Below, one piece after another: positions 44,502 through 58,784 of a stretch of DNA of 64,000 nucleotides; positions within the stretch are counted from its first letter, which is position 1, and every line of letters begins with the position of its first letter. A model generated the notes under the pieces. The model saw only the letters and a list, made by a program, of their open reading frames with translations, did not search any database and was not told the DNA's origin. Location of the stretch: positions 46,314 to 110,313 of the forward strand of contig NW_013546964.1 in assembly GCF_000711695.1 (NCBI RefSeq), in the 5' to 3' direction. The DNA comes from Tilletiaria anomala UBC 951. Lineage: Eukaryota > Basidiomycota > Exobasidiomycetes > Georgefischeriales > Tilletiariaceae. A program made the translations under genes and the position numbers.

Positions 44502-47023
44502 CTAGTCGTCCCGCTTGCAACCACTGCTTACCTTCCGGAGCTCATTTTCGATTCGGCGCTTCAGCGTGGGATCTCGCGCCATGTGGTCCACCAGTGGGCT
44601 GGGTAGCGGAGCCGGTGCGGGAAGTATGCTGGCTGCCGAACTGACCGAGCGAACCGACGAATGCTGCACGTCCGGATAGTCCATCATAAAATCCAGTGCA
44701 GCCTGCGCCAGCCCACGATGACTGTGCACAATGTGGTACGCAAGACCGCCTCGTTGTCGGAACCGTTTGCGGCAGGGCACGCTCGCTACGTCTTCAGCCG
44801 AAAAGCCCGCAGTGATCACTGCTGCTTCTACAGGCGACTGGCGTTGCGGTGAAGGCTGACTCCCAGGCATTCTGGATGCCGAGCTGCCTTGCACGCCGAT
44901 CCCTTGAAGGTGCAAAGGTGACGACTGCGAGCCTTGTTGTCCACTACCGTCGCCGAAATTCGAATAGCCAGCGCCAGCGGCAAAATTCTGCGCTTGCATG
45001 AGCCAGCCGGATGATGCGCCCAGTCGTGTGTAATTGACCATGTTCGGGGCTAGAGATGATGGGCCAGCTGACGGCTCTACTGACTTAGAAGAGCCAGATG
45101 GGCCAGCTAAAGCACCGTGAGACGGCGAGTTCACCGAGGTGACGATAGACGGACTTGAAGGCGCTTTAAGACCGGTCGCTTCTTCTGTAAAGGGACAGAT
45201 CCAGGGTTGCTCTGCTTCCAATTTCCTGACGTGCTCGCGCTGCGATTCTACTGCATCCTTGATGTTCGCAACATGCGCTGCAAGAGGAGAGCTGGTATTC
45301 GGGTTCCACGGTTGCGACGATGAGCCTGCCAGTGCAGGCGAGAGCTTAGAGGTGGGCGCCACCGTACCACGACCGTGGCTGACGGTTGGGATGGCTGTTC
45401 GCCAATGACCGTGCTTTCCTTTGCCTGAGACTTGGATATGGTATTGCAGCCCATTGATACTGCTCCATCCTTTCCCGCATTTAGGTACTCCACAGCAGAA
45501 CAGCTTGGGTAAAGAAGGATCGACGACCGGTGCCTTTCCCTTTTCGCCGTCCGAAGTGACACTCTTGACCGACGTCGAGTCGTGCTTCTGCCCCTTGTGC
45601 ATTTCCAGCAAGCGGGGGTGAGCTCCCCGCAGATGATCCGATAGCGCCCCAGCACTTGGAAACATGGGCAACGGTACTTCTTCCACGGGCGGACGCTGCC
45701 AGCCGGCAGCGAGGAGTGCGTTCGCTAGCTCGATCGTCTCTGGTTCGTCCGGTGCCACAATTTCCTTCCAGCGGATCTTGCATTCCGGTACGCCGCATGC
45801 GTATGGCCTCACATTCGGATCGTCCGAAACCGCCATGGCAGTCCGCGAGAGTGTCCTTTCACGGCGTGAACGTCCACGCCCGCGGCCTCGCCCTGCTTCT
45901 CTGCTCGACCCTACAAACTGTTCGTTCCCGGGCCCGGCTGCATGCGGCTCTGGCGATGCGTTGAGGTCGTGACCGTTGCTCGAAGAACTCAGCACTGCAC
46001 ATGGGGAGAGTGAGGTAGACGCATTCAGCTTGTGCCCGTGGAGAGGAAGGACTGGAAAAAAGCGCGCAACTCACAGACTCCAATCTGCATCGGACGAGTC
46101 GAAGACGTGTCGTCGTTGATGCCAGCACCGACCATGGATCCTGGCATGTGACCATGATGTAATCGGTTGTTCAAGCTGGGCAGTAGCGGTCGTCCAAGCG
46201 TGAGAAGATTGGAAGACGTCGAGGATGACAAGGTCGGATTTGTGTCCGAGTATCTGTAAAGGGGTTGAGAGGCAAACAGCCGCTCGGCGTTAAAGTGATG
46301 TTGGAAATGGTGCGGTTGGACTTCTCGTTGCAGGTCAGGATGGTGATGAACGGATTCATCGGGGGTGGCGTTATGATTTGGGAGCTCATGATATTGCGAC
46401 GGTTGTATAGAATAATGGATGTATGCAGGCTGTCGCAACTGCGAGTTGTGCGACCCTGTTGGATCTGAATGCGGCAGATTTGGGTGAGCTGACTGGTATG
46501 GCAAACCTTGGCCATGGACAGGTTGCAGCGAAATGTTTGGCTGTTGCGTCCCGCTCGCAGCGTCTGCGTAGCCCATAGGATAGTGCACTGTTTCTGGTGA
46601 TGAAGTCACGGTTCCATGATGATGATTATACGCAGAATGTTGCGGAGGAAGCTGCTGGTGCTGTCGCAAAAACGGAGCCTGGTGCGTCGGCGCGTATGCT
46701 GAATCTTGTCTTCCGCTTTGCTGCTGGCCGGCATGGACCGAAGGCTGCAAGACATGAGGTGATTGTTGTTCCTGTTGCTGGAGGTGCTGGGGTTGGGGTT
46801 GCTGTTGCTGTTGCTGTTGCTGATGCGATGATGGATGATGAGCGTAGTACAGCGAAGTAGTGGATGCTGTTGGCGCACCATGATTAAGAGGGGTCATGGG
46901 CGACGGAGCTTGACCAAACGAGCGATGCTGCTGCTGCGACGCGCCACATTCCTGCTGATAATACTCATCCTCGCGTTTTGGTCGCAAAGCTGGCGAGCTC
47001 TGCCATGGCGATTGATTCGACAT
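44502..47023 (-). CDS. Gln-rich C2H2 zinc-finger factor, possibly Sfp1-like
   Basis: Two exons (47023-46075, 45994-44502; 80-nt intron) give about 813 residues. Exon 1 is Gln/His/Ser/Pro-rich with a run of eight Gln. Exon 2 has an Arg/Gly patch and three zinc-finger-like units. The first is PYACGVPECKIRWKE with its His pair delayed to LSDHLRGAH; the second is FCCGVPKCGKGWSSINGLQY with distal His; the third has WICPF and, about 130 residues later, CRKRFRQRGGLAYHIVHSH. The NGLQYH/GGLAYH spacing and split fingers recall Sfp1, the yeast activator of ribosome genes, but similarity is limited to the fingers. The ORF ends just after a donor-like AAG|GTAAGC, so an alternative short splice (to an AG near 44465) could change the last residues. 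Treat the Sfp1 link as tentative. Confidence 0.7.
46796..46828 (-). repeat. CAA/CAG repeat encoding polyglutamine
   Basis: A (TTGCTG)n-type tract on the plus strand reads (CAGCAA)n on the coding strand and encodes eight consecutive Gln followed by Pro-Gln repeats in the zinc-finger protein. Such tracts vary in length in fungal transcription factors. Confidence 0.8.
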
Positions 47024-50000
47024 GGGGATCTATTATTATGGTGCGCGAAGGCGGAGGATTGAAACGCGGCGAGGAGCTTGCAACTAATTCTCTGTCGGTG
47101 CAGAGAACTGCAGCTCTTGCATTCAGTGCAAGCGTTTGTTCTTGTGTCACACGCTTTGAGATGATAATCGTCGCAGCCCCAGTCCAGCGACTCGATCCGT
47201 AGATTGCAACAGCGTCGCGTTCTCATCCCCGATACATCCTTCTTGGTGTAATGGATGCGTTCAGAAGTAAAGAGGTGCGTCCTACCCGCCTTCTGACAAC
47301 CTCCAAAGGACGTATGGGGCTACGACGCTACGCGCGTGGGAAAAGCCAGATGATATGGCTCCGACCTTCTCTCCTCTGGCTCGAGCGGAGCTTTTGCTTA
47401 GACTGGCTCTCGTTTGTCTCTCGCGTGCGCAGATCCCTGTCTGGGTACGTGTCCAACTTTGCCTCTCGTGACCGCCGCAGTATTCGTTCGGTACTCTTTC
47501 GGCGCTGCGGAGCGCTGAGCGCCTGAGCAAGTGGACGATAAGAACAAAGTTGGTTTGAAGCACAGCACGTCGAAGCCTGTCTTGGTACGATGGCAAGGAT
47601 AGCACGACATTCAGTCATTTACACTATGGCAACTCCTTCTGCCAGGAGAAAGGCCCACTCTCTTGCTAATCTGCTGGACGGCCGGTCGATGACCTCTGCG
47701 CTTTTGGGCTCTGGCCGATCGCCCTGATGAGATATTTGTGGCTCAAGGTCGAGAAGAGCGGCGCTGCTGTGACAGACGGGCGGACCGAGAGGCAAGAGCG
47801 TGCAAGAGCCACAGCTTACGGCAGATCACGGCTTCATACAAGGTCTGGTGTGTTCCGTGGTGGAACTACACCGCGGCGGGCTGTTAGAGGCTTTCTCTTC
47901 TGCAAAGGGGACGAGTGCAGAACAGACGGTGCGCCCTCGTGCTCTCGCTCTACTCTCTCTGCCTCTGCCTGTGTACTATATGCGTGTTCACGCTGATGAG
48001 ATACATACAAACGCAGCTGATGCGCAGCTTACACGGTCGTAAAATCTCTCGTCTTGCAACACAGCGACTTTGTGAGCAATTCGTGGAATCCGTGCGCGGA
48101 TCCGCTTTGTCAAGCGATCCGGAGCTTTTCACTCATTCTCTTCGGTGTGCCGGCCGCCTGCGGCGCAACAAACGGCAAATTGGGCTGGGGGGGATGTTGG
48201 GGACTGGAGAGATTCTGTGCATCCAAACCCAAAAGCACCAACGCAGTGTGCTGCCCTGGAAAAGCCTCATGAAAGTCGAAACTACTGGAAACCCGAAAAT
48301 TTACATGAAGTATTTCCCTCTTCCAGTGGCGTCGGTTGTTGAGTTTATACCATAATAAATTGTTGCTTCGTAACTTTTGACAAGAGCTTCGAGCCCATTC
48401 CGCTCCACTTTTAAGCACAAAGCATCCACTTGCCACAAGATGCCGCCGTCTTAATGAATGTCCATCCTTCCTGAGTTCAACTATACAGCATAGAAGCATG
48501 TTCCTTCCACATTGTATGCCGTAGGGACGGCGCCCAGGAACCTCAGCTCGATCTCAATCATCATTCGAGGCGCCACATTTTCCTATTCATTGAATACACA
48601 CTTTTCTGGATGCTCTTTGATCGCCTGCCTCCTCGTATGCCAGAAAATGAGCAAGGACCGTGTAATGACTGACAGGTCTGGACGAGCAACCATGTATTGC
48701 CATGCTGCCATACAGGAACTTCAGCACAATCCAAAAGACAAACGTAAAAGGCACAAGAGTGCAACAACAGGTCGACAAAGAATCTACGTTTCCGCTTCCT
48801 CAATGCGCGAGCTGGGCGCCTACAGTCCCGTAATGAGAACAATATACAAGCTACAATCACGGCGCAGCCTGGCGCCCTCAAGGTACCACCAGAAGGCCTC
48901 GCACCTTCCACAATACTGGAGAAGATTCGGACAATGTCGAAGAATTTTTGCAGGAGCTTGGCAATGAGAATGCCGCATATGTGTTTTCTGTTGATGTCTC
49001 GCCGATTAACTTTATATAGCAGCAAGATGCCAATCAAACGACGCTCATCGACAGTTCGAAGACGCTGATAAACAGAAAAACAATGCTAATCAATATGGTG
49101 AGGCAGCAGCAAGAGCATGAACAAGCACATGCATGGTGCCAGCCAGAACTCCAGATTCTCGATGAGTTCCAGCGCGCTAGTAGAATAGGGACGGCGAGCT
49201 CTTGAAGGGCATACGGAAAAATGCATAGGCTTGCGGACAATCCAGTGAATGGCCTACAATCACACCTGCTGCTGCGCCCGAGCATGTCCGTACGAGATAG
49301 CTTGATGCAAGTAGTTGGGTGAATGCCTTACGCATCTTTGCGCAAGAGCTGCAGGCATCGGAGTCGTGCAACTATCCCATCGTTCGTCGACCTTTCAATC
49401 AAAAATCGCCTCTTTCCGCCGTTGCAAAGCATGGCTTGGTGGCGATATCACAAACCCCTGGGGATAACTCCTTTAGCACGAAGTACTTATTTCAGAGAGA
49501 CGCAACGGCACCGCGGTCGGCACCATCAGCATGCTCATCGTGGACACCTTCCAATTTCGTCTAGAATACGGTACCCCAGAACACCCGGAAGATTGCGGAT
49601 ATTGCGAGCAGATCGGCGGGCAGACCCATATGTCACCAAAGCTCACCCTTGGGCAGGCAGTTCAGGATCTCCAGACCATAGAGTACCGGAAGTAGAGGGA
49701 TGAAAGATGAGTCACTTTCTGAACAGAGACTGCAGTAAATTCATTGGGGACTAGATGCAGTGAGGGAATGCAAAGATATGCATGTGACTGCTATTTATGC
49801 GTTGCAAGAAGGGCGTTGCACACACAAGAAGATGAAAGCTGAACCCGAACTATGTTTACTACACTTGCTGCTGCGGGCGAATGCTGCCATGGCCACTCCT
49901 GGTGACACCGACGTTCGACCGGTGACATCATATACCATGGTCGGCGCACGAACCTGATGTATCGCTGGCCTTCAGTCCTTCAGCGACGCATGACATGACG

Positions 50001-51559
50001 GATCAACTGACACCAAGACTCCTTAGAATTGAGCCAGTTGGACTCAGGATGTTAAATCACCGTGGAACGGGCTGGAAACCCGAATGGCAAGACATGCTTG
50101 AAATGCATATGAATGGTACTGATTCTCACTCCGTCTCTTTGCGCAAGCATATGCCCCACCACTGAGCACAAGCGCAAAGACTTTAACGGTGATGTTGTAA
50201 GTGACGCTGAGAGACGGCGTAGGGGTTCAGACTGTAGAGCTTTTGTCTCGCTGCATGGCTAGCAACAATTCGTAACATCCGGCGGGGAAGTGGTTCTAAA
50301 GCCCAGATACATCATTGTAAAGCTTACTGGTCACTGTTAATGGTAGACCTTGTCAGCCAAATGACGATCTACTTTGACCCTATGCACGAAGTTCCCCTGA
50401 GACGATGTTGGAGACGGTGGAGGTGGTACGAGAGGGGGGACTATTGAGTGCAAAGCGATGAAGTACCAATATTCGATTGGCTATTTTGGACTTTGAAACT
50501 TGGGCATGATTGTGCAAGGCAACTTTATGCGTGGAATTGATGGATGATTTGTGGTATAGGAAAGCATATGGTGACGAGAAGGGTCGGCGCCTATAGTCCT
50601 TCAAGGCAGAGGACCATGAATTGGATGAGGCTAAAATTCTTGCTGTGGATCAAAAGCTTACCTGAATAAATGGTGCATGTAGTTAGCACTGCGAATCATG
50701 TGCGAGCATTCAGACTTGGACAAAACAGAGAACCGTCAGCTGTCGTGCCTTGAACGGCAGCAATTATGCCCCTCATGCTTCCTTGCGAGCGCCAGGTCCA
50801 CCTGAAGCGTTGGCCGCGTTTGTAGATTTCAAGTGTGACCTGCACAGTAACCGCAGAAGACCATAATCGCATTGCATATGCTGGAGATGATAGATGCATT
50901 GTGCAAGAGCATGGATTGAGAGGACATGACGAAGTGAAGCAACTTTGTCAAGCTGATGCTTGTTCCTTCTTGCAGTGGAGCGGAGCAGGCTCGAAGCCTT
51001 TATGAAGGGACGACGCAACACCTTATGGTACAAAAATCAATAACCAGCTGCGTCCACATATGTATAGACAGACCTACGCGTATCCCCACAGGCAATAGTA
51101 GGCAATCTCCACAGGCCATCCCCTGGTTCATCTGAATTGAATTTGGTGGTTTCCTCGGCCAGCAAAAGCAACAAAAGCCTGCGTTAGGGCCGGCAGAGCC
51201 AAGCAGATGAAGCGGAGGTGTGCTGATCTGCTAGAGAATAAACCGGCTGCCGGAAGGGGGTTGGGTTTATATACATAAGGAACATACGAACTACGATACC
51301 CATTGCCGCTGTAAGTATGACATCGTATGGCACCCGTGTTGGAGATTGCTGGAAATGGAGACATTACGCGATGATCCCTTGATTTTGTGGGCCCATTATC
51401 TGCTATCCGTGCTTACTGCTGGTAGGGGTCGCTGGGGAACCTGTACATTCGAATTGAGGCTATTTTTGCAGGATGCGCTGCCGCGCGGCGCGCTGCAGCC
51501 TGCTGGGTAAGTGTAAGAGCAAGGGGAGCGAGAAGGTCTCAACCCTTTGCACATAGCTG

Positions 51560-52660
51560 TTGAAGCTACATGTCGCGGCCACTCGCATTTGGACTGTACA
51601 ACAACATGTATATTACGGAGACCATTGAAATATACATACCACTAACTTCGTACATACATACACGCATGTGCAGTGCATGTGCCTCGTTGCCTATGCCATA
51701 TATGTCCACACATAATAGTATCGAATATGAATTATCAGGCTCCTGTATTTGGAGGCGACAAAATTGAGTAGTTATACACTGTTTTCAAGTACTATTACAG
51801 CGTGCTTAAAAAAGGAAAAGAAATGACATCAGGAAATGTTTTTTCTAGTTCCCCGCCAGCGGGTTCCAATAGTGTTCCAACTGCCACCAAAACGGAACTG
51901 ACTTTTTATCCTCGTACAAACCCAACCAGAAGAATATTTGTACGTAAGCAAGCACACAGAGCTCCAGTGATCTATGGGCCAATTCTAATTTGCATGCGAC
52001 TCCTCATTCCATCAAATGCTGATATGCCAAATCTTTTTCCTCTCCATATTGCGTTGCAATATCCATCATAATGAGATCCAAGCCCAACTTCCGTTGAGTC
52101 AGAGTCATTTGGAGTTCGGAAGGACGGTATGGTCTCGTTTCGTTGATAATATTGATGCGCTTTCGCAGTTTAGTTTTACATGTTCACATATATGATGAGC
52201 ACAGACCTCCATACCTTGATACTGTACAGGCTAGCACAGTGCACACTGCACAGTCATAATGGTATATACAAACAAAGTACTTGCAATTTACGGATATTAC
52301 ATGAAGCAATTTGGCTTTTCTGGACACTTCAAACATGTTCCGATATACCAGTATTTATGTCGGTCATTATTGTGAGCTACGTAACCACTTGTCAATACAA
52401 GTTGCATGTGCGTACGTATATGCCGACATATTCATGAGATATTCCACTGAACACTATGTATGATTTGCTCGGATTACACGACTTTATATGTACACATGCG
52501 TGACTTCATTTTCCGATCAAAATTGAAACAAGCGCCAAAAACCCGGTTGATGAAGCCCCACCGGAGCCCAACAGTCTGCTGCAGCGGCAACAAAGCCTCC
52601 TCTGCCTTCAATTTGCAACTCAGAATGATCTCTTGCACATGGATATTATGTCTCGTACAT
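51560..52660. other. AT-rich core of the gene-poor region
   Basis: By eye this 1.1 kb is clearly A+T-richer than the genes on both sides, with many TATA, ATACAT and TGTAC strings and no ORF beyond about 90 codons. No tandem array or long inverted repeat was found by reading. Its nature is unknown. Confidence 0.5.
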
Positions 52661-55600
52661 AATCAAATACGAGTACATCGCACTATGTATTTCCGTCCTA
52701 GCGATAGCAATTGGCAAGCAAGCAGTGGCCGAAGGCAATACTCGCCCCCAAAGTGTCGTGCCGCTAAAACGGAGAATCGCGTTCCTTGGACTTTTTGTTC
52801 TCAGGACTCGACGCAACTTAACCTTGTTACATTTGGCTTGGCCTTTCTTCGGGCCAGGGTAGGTAGGTGGTCGCAAGGCTCGTCAGCAGGCTAGAGCCTG
52901 CTCCAGAACAAGTTTGGCCATTGCTCGAATGATCGTATGCGGTGTTACTGGTGCCTCGACAATCACCGTCTTTGAAGCGGTGTCACGCACTTGGCAGGAC
53001 CTACGGTGGCACTGCAGAGGCCGAACGGCCAAGGACTATCTGGGATGCCGCCTAGCAACACTACGATGTGTATTGCGTCAAAACCCCAACAGAGCAAAAC
53101 GCTTCAGGGACCAATGAAGCTGGACCTCGGTCCAAGTTGTACTCTGGATCCTGGTCACTGCTGGACGACAAAGCTGGAACTTCTGGAAAGGCCACGCGGT
53201 TCGGGCGCAATCCACTTTCACATACCACATCGCAACGGAAAGCTATTATGTAGACCTGGAGGCACAGGCACACCCCCTGCCAACGAGAGTGTGAGGGCGA
53301 ATCCGCGTCATGGCGATTGGCGTCAGACCCATCACATTCCGGCAGGCGATAGAGGCTACTATGTATCACGACTGCAGTTTGCATGCGGGGCTGATCCAAG
53401 GCTGATCGCTGATCATCGAGCATGTGGTCTTGAGTAATAAGTAATGATTGAATTGTAGCCAGGTGGCGTCTGCTTTACAATATTATTAATTCTTCTTGAA
53501 GGAGGCGATGAACCGCTAGAGGAAATTGGGCAGCGCTTTATTGAACAGAACTGAGAGTGGCCGCTAGCCGGTATTGTGATGTTCCATTTTAGTGTCGAAT
53601 CAATGAGTATTGAGTATTGATGAAAAAGAACGAGGGTCTAAGATGGTAGTCAGTGGGAGAAGGCTTAGCAATTTTCAGTATCTTGATGCTGGCTGCCGTC
53701 CTGAAGGTATGTAACGCCTTGCAGTTTACTTGCAGCGCCGTCGCCATGTATAAACCTTAGCGCCACGAGCCGTAGGCGATAGCGAGGTAGAACAGTATCA
53801 CGAGCCACAGCGGCAACGCGGTGTGTCAATGGGGCATGCAATCTGCTCCTTGGACATGCACAGCATCTGTGCGACCCTCATCTCGCCGACCATGGTTGCT
53901 GCCTGCCGACATGCAAATTGCGCCTCGTAGTCCGACTTCGAGTTGGATAGCGGGTGAGCAGCCCCGCCAAGTATTCACGACCAGAAAAGGAACAGGGAGT
54001 GCTGGACAGAGATTAGGACAGGGTGTATCGCATTTTATGCAGCGACGAGGTGGGTTGCCGTTGCGATGCGCGTGCCATTGAGCTCGCGGGAATCTCTTCA
54101 GCGGGGCGAACAGAGAGCCTGAGCCTAGTGACACCCGCCGTACAATGCTTTCCACTTGAAATGACGAGATAAATGCTTGACAAATCACGGACTGTTGGGT
54201 CCCAGTACCAAAAAGCCAAAGAAATCGGGATTGACGTTCCAAATAATCCACAGGGGAAAATGGGGGGCGGGTAGCATAGGAATTTCTCGGAACCGGACCG
54301 ATTTCTCTGTTGGTTGATAACTGCTGTACAATCGACCAGACGCCCGACATCATTCGTTGGCACTATCATCAGTGAGTGTGGTCGGGGAGCGATTCAAAGC
54401 CTGTAAGCGCCCCCTCGAAATCGGCTTGGCAGTTAACAATACGGTCAAGCAGAGTCGAAAAGGTGAACCTGGGCGCCTATTCTTTCCAAATGGTCAGGCA
54501 TGCAAATCGGTCAGCAGCCCTGGAGTCATACGCGACCTTCGTATCCAAAACTACTTGGATAGCACTCCAAAGGATGCTGCGGCACATGCATTCGCCTCAC
54601 GGCGCAAGCGTCGCCACAGCTGAGAGCACGGCTGTTATCAAATTTATTGGAGACAATAAGCTGATCCCACTAGTCGAGTCCTCCTTGGCTTTCCTTAGAT
54701 CGATCAAGCCGCCGCGCGCGAAATCTTCGCATTGGCTTTTGCTGTTCCTTGCTGCTGATGTGCGCATTGAAGCACGACAGACGGCCGGGTAGCTGAAAGC
54801 TGAGTGCTCATCAAATACTCATCCATTGCGAACAGGCCAACAACAGTGGCAGCGTTCCAACGTGAGCAGTCAGTAGCACTTATCAGTAGTCGAGAGCATT
54901 GACTCCATTTTGTGGGGGACGAATAGGAGCGTCTGTGTGTAGCGAGCCGCGAGCAGTGAGGACTGATCAGTATCCAAGTGAAGGCGATGAGCGCCAAACT
55001 TCAAGACACAAGATCTGAAGCTGATCGCAAGAGGCTGTCGATTTGCCGAGAATGTTCTAATAATCGTCCAATGCGATGAATGCTGGTGAGGGCTACGTTA
55101 GTAACGATCAGATTGATCGGGTATAACATCACGCAGGCGCGAATTGCCGATCAGGGCGGTGGCCATGCAGAGTCAGGCACGCCATGGAGGTGAAAGCGGC
55201 ACTCCTTATAATTTGGTCAAAGTTGATCATGGCTTGAATGGCTCGACTTGTCTCGCGTAAGTTGAAAGATCCAGAACACGCTCTATTTGTTTGTTGAAAC
55301 GGCTCCGAACTTTGGTTTGACCGATCTCTTGCGTTCCATTGTCTTCGATCTGCAGGGCAGGCAAACGCTCGCGGACTGTGGAAACCTGTGAGCACTTTTG
55401 AAACTCCATCCATCGCTTGTGCGCAACGCAGTTCTGTCCTTTCCGTGCTTCCCAGCATCAGCCGTTGGCGCGGGGTAAGTGCGACCCTGTGCCACCCGCT
55501 ACAGCTTGCGTCTTGGGACCTGCGAAATTTGAGGGCAAGGGCAGAGAGGAAAAACCCCCGACTTCCGAGCCGCCGACTGCTGAGACTGCGCCAACCTTAG

Positions 55601-57159
55601 AGGCGCAATCAAAAGTGTGGGTGGTTGGTGGGAGCCGGAGGTGGGAACACTGGGAACCGGAAGGGTCGCGCGAGGGCTGGCGTTGGACTGGGCCAGTACT
55701 AAGCCGGGCCGCTAAGAGACTGCCGTGGGGTATTCTTGCTGGACTCAGTCCTATGGCCGCCTCCGTAAGGCCTCTGCGCCTCTGCCTGCCTCTGCTTAAA
55801 ATGGACGGGACCCGGAGCCGCAGGCAAAGAAAACGCGATGGACACTGCTGACGACCGACAGCGATCTGCAAAAGTCTGTGGAGAGCCCGGGAAGAGCGGA
55901 CCAGAGATCTTGAGACGCGTTATGCGGTAACGGCTTACGAGGCGGCGACGGCCGAGAAGAGCAAACAGTCATCGCAGAGCGCACGAGCAAGGACTGTGGA
56001 AAGATTCCCCCGTCAAAAGGTGGACGAGTGCCTCAGTGAGTGACTGATGGCATGCCGTAGAGAACATCTTGATGACTTACCGGCATTGCAGCAGTCAGTA
56101 ACTCGAGTACTCAACTTGAAGGTCTGCCTTAGTCTGCAAGCATCTCTCCCATTGTCGCCCAACTAGGTAGGCTACACTTCTTCACCTCTCATCAATTACG
56201 TATTCGACTCGCTTCGGCGAACTTGGAACTGGAATGGTCGCATGGTACGTTGACACGTGCCTCGATTCTCCGAACGTTCGTCGGCACAGTAAGGCATCTA
56301 CGCTGGCGACCAGCTTGCGGATACGCGAGGTGCTCGCCACGATGGCCGCCTCTGTTTCGCTCTGTCGAATGTCGAAAGTCTGTGTCAACGCGACGAAAAG
56401 GAAGACGCTGCATGACAACTGTGCAACTGCTCTTAGCGAGCATGTCTGCCAGACGTCCTGCTCAGCAAAGCACTGACGGCTTTGAGCGACTCGAGCATTT
56501 TTCAGAACGCTGCCGCTCGGCAACAATCCATTGCCACTGCCGACTGTGGTTGAGGTCAAACAGAGAAGACTGAGCTAGTCCATGCTGCCACGTCGCTATG
56601 TTTCCGACTGCGTCCTCGAAGGACCAACCACCCAAGTGTCAGAGCTTTGCATCATCGAGGCATTGATGGAGCGGGTGTCGTCTGGAGCTTGGCATGACTG
56701 CGACCGACAGTTGACAAGTTCTTGAAGGATGCTGACCACAGAGTTACAAGGAGTAACTGCAACTTAACGATTCATCATCTTCGTCAGTGGAGGATACGCA
56801 GGAGCTTTGGGAGCCGTCAACGCCTCTGCAATGTTGCACTTGTTTTGCTCTACTCCATCACTCACTTCGCTTTGCATCGTGGAGCATATAGCATAGCGTG
56901 TGGAGACCTAGGCTGCGTATTAAGCCGAGCCCAATCGGCCAAACATCTCATCCTCGACACCCCGTGATGGATCAAGGAGGCGACACACCTTTGGCTCGTC
57001 GCCCCTTCGTGCAGCTGCATCGACCAGTCATGAAGACGGAGCGATGTCAAGGTTGGACGCTGAATTTGCAAGGCTCACCTTGGGTTCATCGGCACCTTGC
57101 CGACGGGGTTTATCTGACTTGCATTGAAAAGGGGGTTGCTCTTCTTTTTTGCAACAGTC

Positions 57160-57460
57160 AACGCAGTCCGATTTGGTTGGAGAGAATCGCATTCTTTCTT
57201 GTCCCGATCTGATAGGTTGATCCTTGATGTATGCTTGGGGATTGATGCTTGATGCACTGATGTTTGCTGATGGACGCTGTGATGGTTACAGTCGACATTG
57301 ACCACAGCTGACAGTCTGACACAGTAGTGATAGCCGCTGGTCGTATCGATCTACTGCTCTCCAGTCGACATGGATAAATCCCATGCAGCCTGCAGCCTGC
57401 TTGGAACTTTGGGATTGGGGCTTGGATTGTGTCTGAAATTGCAGCAGTCAACACAGTCCG
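57160..57460. repeat. Short degenerate repeats (CAGTCAACRCAGTCCG and GATG-rich)
   Basis: The string CAGTCAACRCAGTCCG occurs near 57164 and again near 57442 on the plus strand, about 280 bp apart. Between them lies a GATG/TTGATGC-rich stretch (about 57215-57290). They look like decayed local duplications without a coding role. Confidence 0.4.
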
Positions 57461-58784
57461 CTTCGTGCGTTGTGTGAGCAGATACCAGCCTGTGCCAGCT
57501 GAAGTCAAGTACTGGAGCGGGCCGCTAGAGTACGTTGCTGCCTGATGCGACCCTGGAGGACATCGTCTTCCCTGCTGCGAGTTTCACCTTTGCAAGCCGA
57601 TGTCGAAACAATCCAACGAAGAGCGAAAAGAGTGCTGATCCGCTGATCGCGGCAGCGAGCGCGGCTTACCATCTGACCCTGACCGCCCGAACACTGACAG
57701 AGAGAGCGAGAAAGAGCTCCGCGAGACCGCGGCATGACAAAGCCTTGCGTCTGGCGCCCGGCAGGACATGGCAAGACCGGCAGCATATGCAGCGCTTTGA
57801 AAACTGCAATACAAGAACGCGGGAGACTCGTCGGAATCTCGCGAATATCCATGCCAATTTCGTGCAAACTGGAGACTGGCGGCTGGTTGCGGCTGGAACT
57901 GGGTGCGGTTGGAGTCGGGACGCGTTGTGATGGTGGAAAAGTGACAATCCTTCTGAAAAACTCGACGTCAGGGTGCAGCTGGGTATTTCAGCAGTTAGGT
58001 GTTGACGGCTGCGACAAATCTGGGGTGCGGCCAGGGGCGGCCGGCTGCGAAACGGGAACCCCAAGAAGCAAACTACCTTCGACTTACTTCATCGCACAAT
58101 GTTTGTACTGGTATAGACTGGTACAGACGGCAGACCTTCCAACAGTCGGCGAGACTTGATGAGCGCTTCAAAGCATGCTTCGTACGACATGTGCAGGTCA
58201 TCAAAGAGCTTAGTCGAAACGACGAAAACTATCCGATGTCTCGCTTCGTTGGAGACCATGAGAGTGGATACTCCGTTCAGGATCTCCATTCTGCAAATAC
58301 TAGGGACAATGGAAGCGCATACATGCATTTTATGTGCTTGCAAATCCTTGCTTTGGCTGAGTGAGCACATTTGCAGAGTGGCCAACCCGAGCGAAACTTG
58401 CACGACAAGAAACAGAGGTATCGGACGTGAAAGAAAGACCTCACATCTCACATCCCATGCTGATCATTTGCGAGCAACGATCAACGCGTGTCCAAGCACG
58501 ACCCTGCTAGCTGATGCACTTCTCTTGTAACCGACCCCGATCCCCAGTAATCTTTGACGAGAGAGAACCGTGGGCATGGCTGGAACGTTAAGAAGGCGAG
58601 AAGGCTCTTCATCCGACACTCTATTTTGGCTACGTTTGTTTTCGAAGCAGTCAAAGATCAATATGATCTCGGCACCGTCGCGGTGTTACAACAGACGAGA
58701 GCGTATCGCGTGCAACCATGAAGCACACTCTCATCCTTGTTCCTCTTGCCAGATTGCTTTTACTCTCACAGATACGGTTCCAAA

